DNA from: DATFVA01 sp963747755
GTDB taxonomy: Bacteria > Bacteroidota > Ignavibacteria > Ignavibacteriales > Ignavibacteriaceae
Direction: 5' to 3'
Assembly (NCBI GenBank): GCA_963747755.1
Contig: CAVVGK010000001.1
Span: forward strand, 1-64,000
DNA length: 64,000 nt
Shown here: positions 63,334 through 64,000 of the stretch, piece after piece
Numbering within the stretch: position 1 is the first letter of the stretch
How the letters are laid out: every line of letters starts with the position of its first letter
Notes under the pieces: generated by a model
What the model was told of the DNA's origin: nothing
Database searches by the model: none
Seen by the model: only the letters and a program-made list of their open reading frames with translations
Position numbers and translations under genes: made by a program

Positions 63334-64000
63334 ATGACTAAAAGGCTAACCTTAACAATATTCGTTATAATATTTGCTTCAGCATTTATTATCCCTCAAT
63401 CAAAAAACCTGATTTATGATCAGCTGGAAAAACCGGGCAATGCAGTTTTTTATCATGTTCCGGTGGGATTATGCGAAGATTATCCCGAAGAAACCACTAC
63501 GATGACAATAATTAAAAATGATTTTGAATTTCTGAAGCGACATAATGTTCATCTCCTCCGAATTTCGTTCGGGTGGGATGCAATCGAAACAGAAAAAGGT
63601 AAATTCAACTGGTTATTCTGGGATGATTTTGTAAAGATGGCAGTTGATGATTACGGAATTACCCTTGTCCCTTATATCTGTTACACACCAAGGTGGAATT
63701 CCACAGGTGAAAATGATTCTCTATTCTTCTGGAACTATCCTCCGAAAGATTTTAATGAGTTCGGCGTTTTTATGTCTCACCTTGTTGACAGGTATAAGGA
63801 CCGTATAAAAACCTGGGAGTTGTGGAATGAACCCGATATTGAAATATACTGGCAGGGCTCTGTGAAGGAGTTTGCGGAATTTATAAAAATCGGTGCGGAT
63901 GCAGTAAAAAAAGCTGATCCCTCATCCAAAGTTGTCCTTGGGGGACTTGCATACGATCCTTATTTTCTTCTCCATTTATTCAGAGATTACGGTTTAAGTC
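63334..64000 (+). CDS. Exported glycoside hydrolase (clan A, GH39/GH5-like), cut by window end
   Basis: 222 codons are visible before the window ends. Signal peptide MTKRLTLTIFVIIFASAFIIPQ. The barrel start (FYHVPVGLCEDYPEE...FEFLKRHNVHLLRISFGWDAIETEKGKFNW) is typical of clan A retaining glycosidases. WELWNEPDIEIYW contains the acid/base Glu after Asn. The nucleophile lies beyond the window. TTTGGAG precedes the ATG by six bases. Family assignment between GH39, GH5 and related groups cannot be settled from this part. Confidence 0.8.
   Translation, partial: MTKRLTLTIFVIIFASAFIIPQSKNLIYDQLEKPGNAVFYHVPVGLCEDYPEETTTMTIIKNDFEFLKRHNVHLLRISFGWDAIETEKGKFNWLFWDDFVKMAVDDYGITLVPYICYTPRWNSTGENDSLFFWNYPPKDFNEFGVFMSHLVDRYKDRIKTWELWNEPDIEIYWQGSVKEFAEFIKIGADAVKKADPSSKVVLGGLAYDPYFLLHLFRDYGLS

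Noticed and set aside
1..64000. tRNA, rRNA or phage genes
   Set aside because: No tRNA-like cloverleaf, rRNA stretch, integrase or phage structural gene was noticed on either strand.

Overview
The window looks like a chromosomal segment of an Ignavibacteria-type bacterium (Bacteroidetes/Chlorobi group). The main clue is a set of large secreted proteins that end in a type IX secretion (T9SS) sorting domain with the motif SQNYPNPFNP and a final K-K-M-x-[IL] stretch. TonB/PorV-type outer-membrane proteins, lipoproteins with long SPII signals, propeller-type sensor kinases and a possible Bacteroidetes-type promoter (TTTG / TAnnTTTG) agree with this. The assignment is inference from protein style only.

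Layout. 1-1.7 kb: a repeat array. 1.7-5.5 kb: a small conserved protein, a TrmB-family regulator with a perfect palindromic operator, and a T9SS propeller protein with a frameshift. 5.5-8.3 kb (minus): metB-type enzyme and homoserine dehydrogenase (two frameshifts) behind a leader holding two tandem SAM-II riboswitches, each with its own antiterminator/terminator. 8.5-22.2 kb: two mirror-image modules, each made of a propeller histidine kinase, a NarL-type response regulator and a T9SS propeller protein, transcribed away from each other; inverted repeats of the form TGACS-N6-SGTYA lie between their genes. 22.3-26.8 kb: a 16-unit octamer repeat and two more T9SS proteins. 26.9-32.3 kb (minus): GH20 hexosaminidase, a second repeat block, a small exported protein and a lipoprotein. 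32.9-36.4 kb: a second TrmB regulator, operator and T9SS propeller protein, repeating the first module. 36.6-40.3 kb: a MITE-like element, a GH92 gene, a third repeat block and the 3' scrap of a second GH92-like gene.

40.3-64 kb is one long co-directional carbohydrate region. A LacI regulator with a perfect operator, and a second operator before the next gene, control a CUT1-type sugar ABC importer without ATPase. Next come a GWxTD protein, a lipoprotein, a FadL-like barrel, a two-domain T9SS protein, a zinc-type dehydrogenase, a TonB-dependent receptor, a large exported protein and a PorV-type protein. The run ends with a GH106-like glycosidase, ribokinase, ribose pyranase, an aldo/keto reductase and a glycoside hydrolase that runs off the window. 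Together these suggest surface capture, trimming and uptake of a glycan or glycoside whose sugars are phosphorylated or oxidised inside the cell.

Most unusual signals: the tandem SAM-II attenuators, the two TrmB/propeller modules with matching operators, and the mirror-image two-component modules with their own inverted-repeat sites. Four single-base-type frameshifts in otherwise intact genes suggest either recent decay or indel errors in the assembly.
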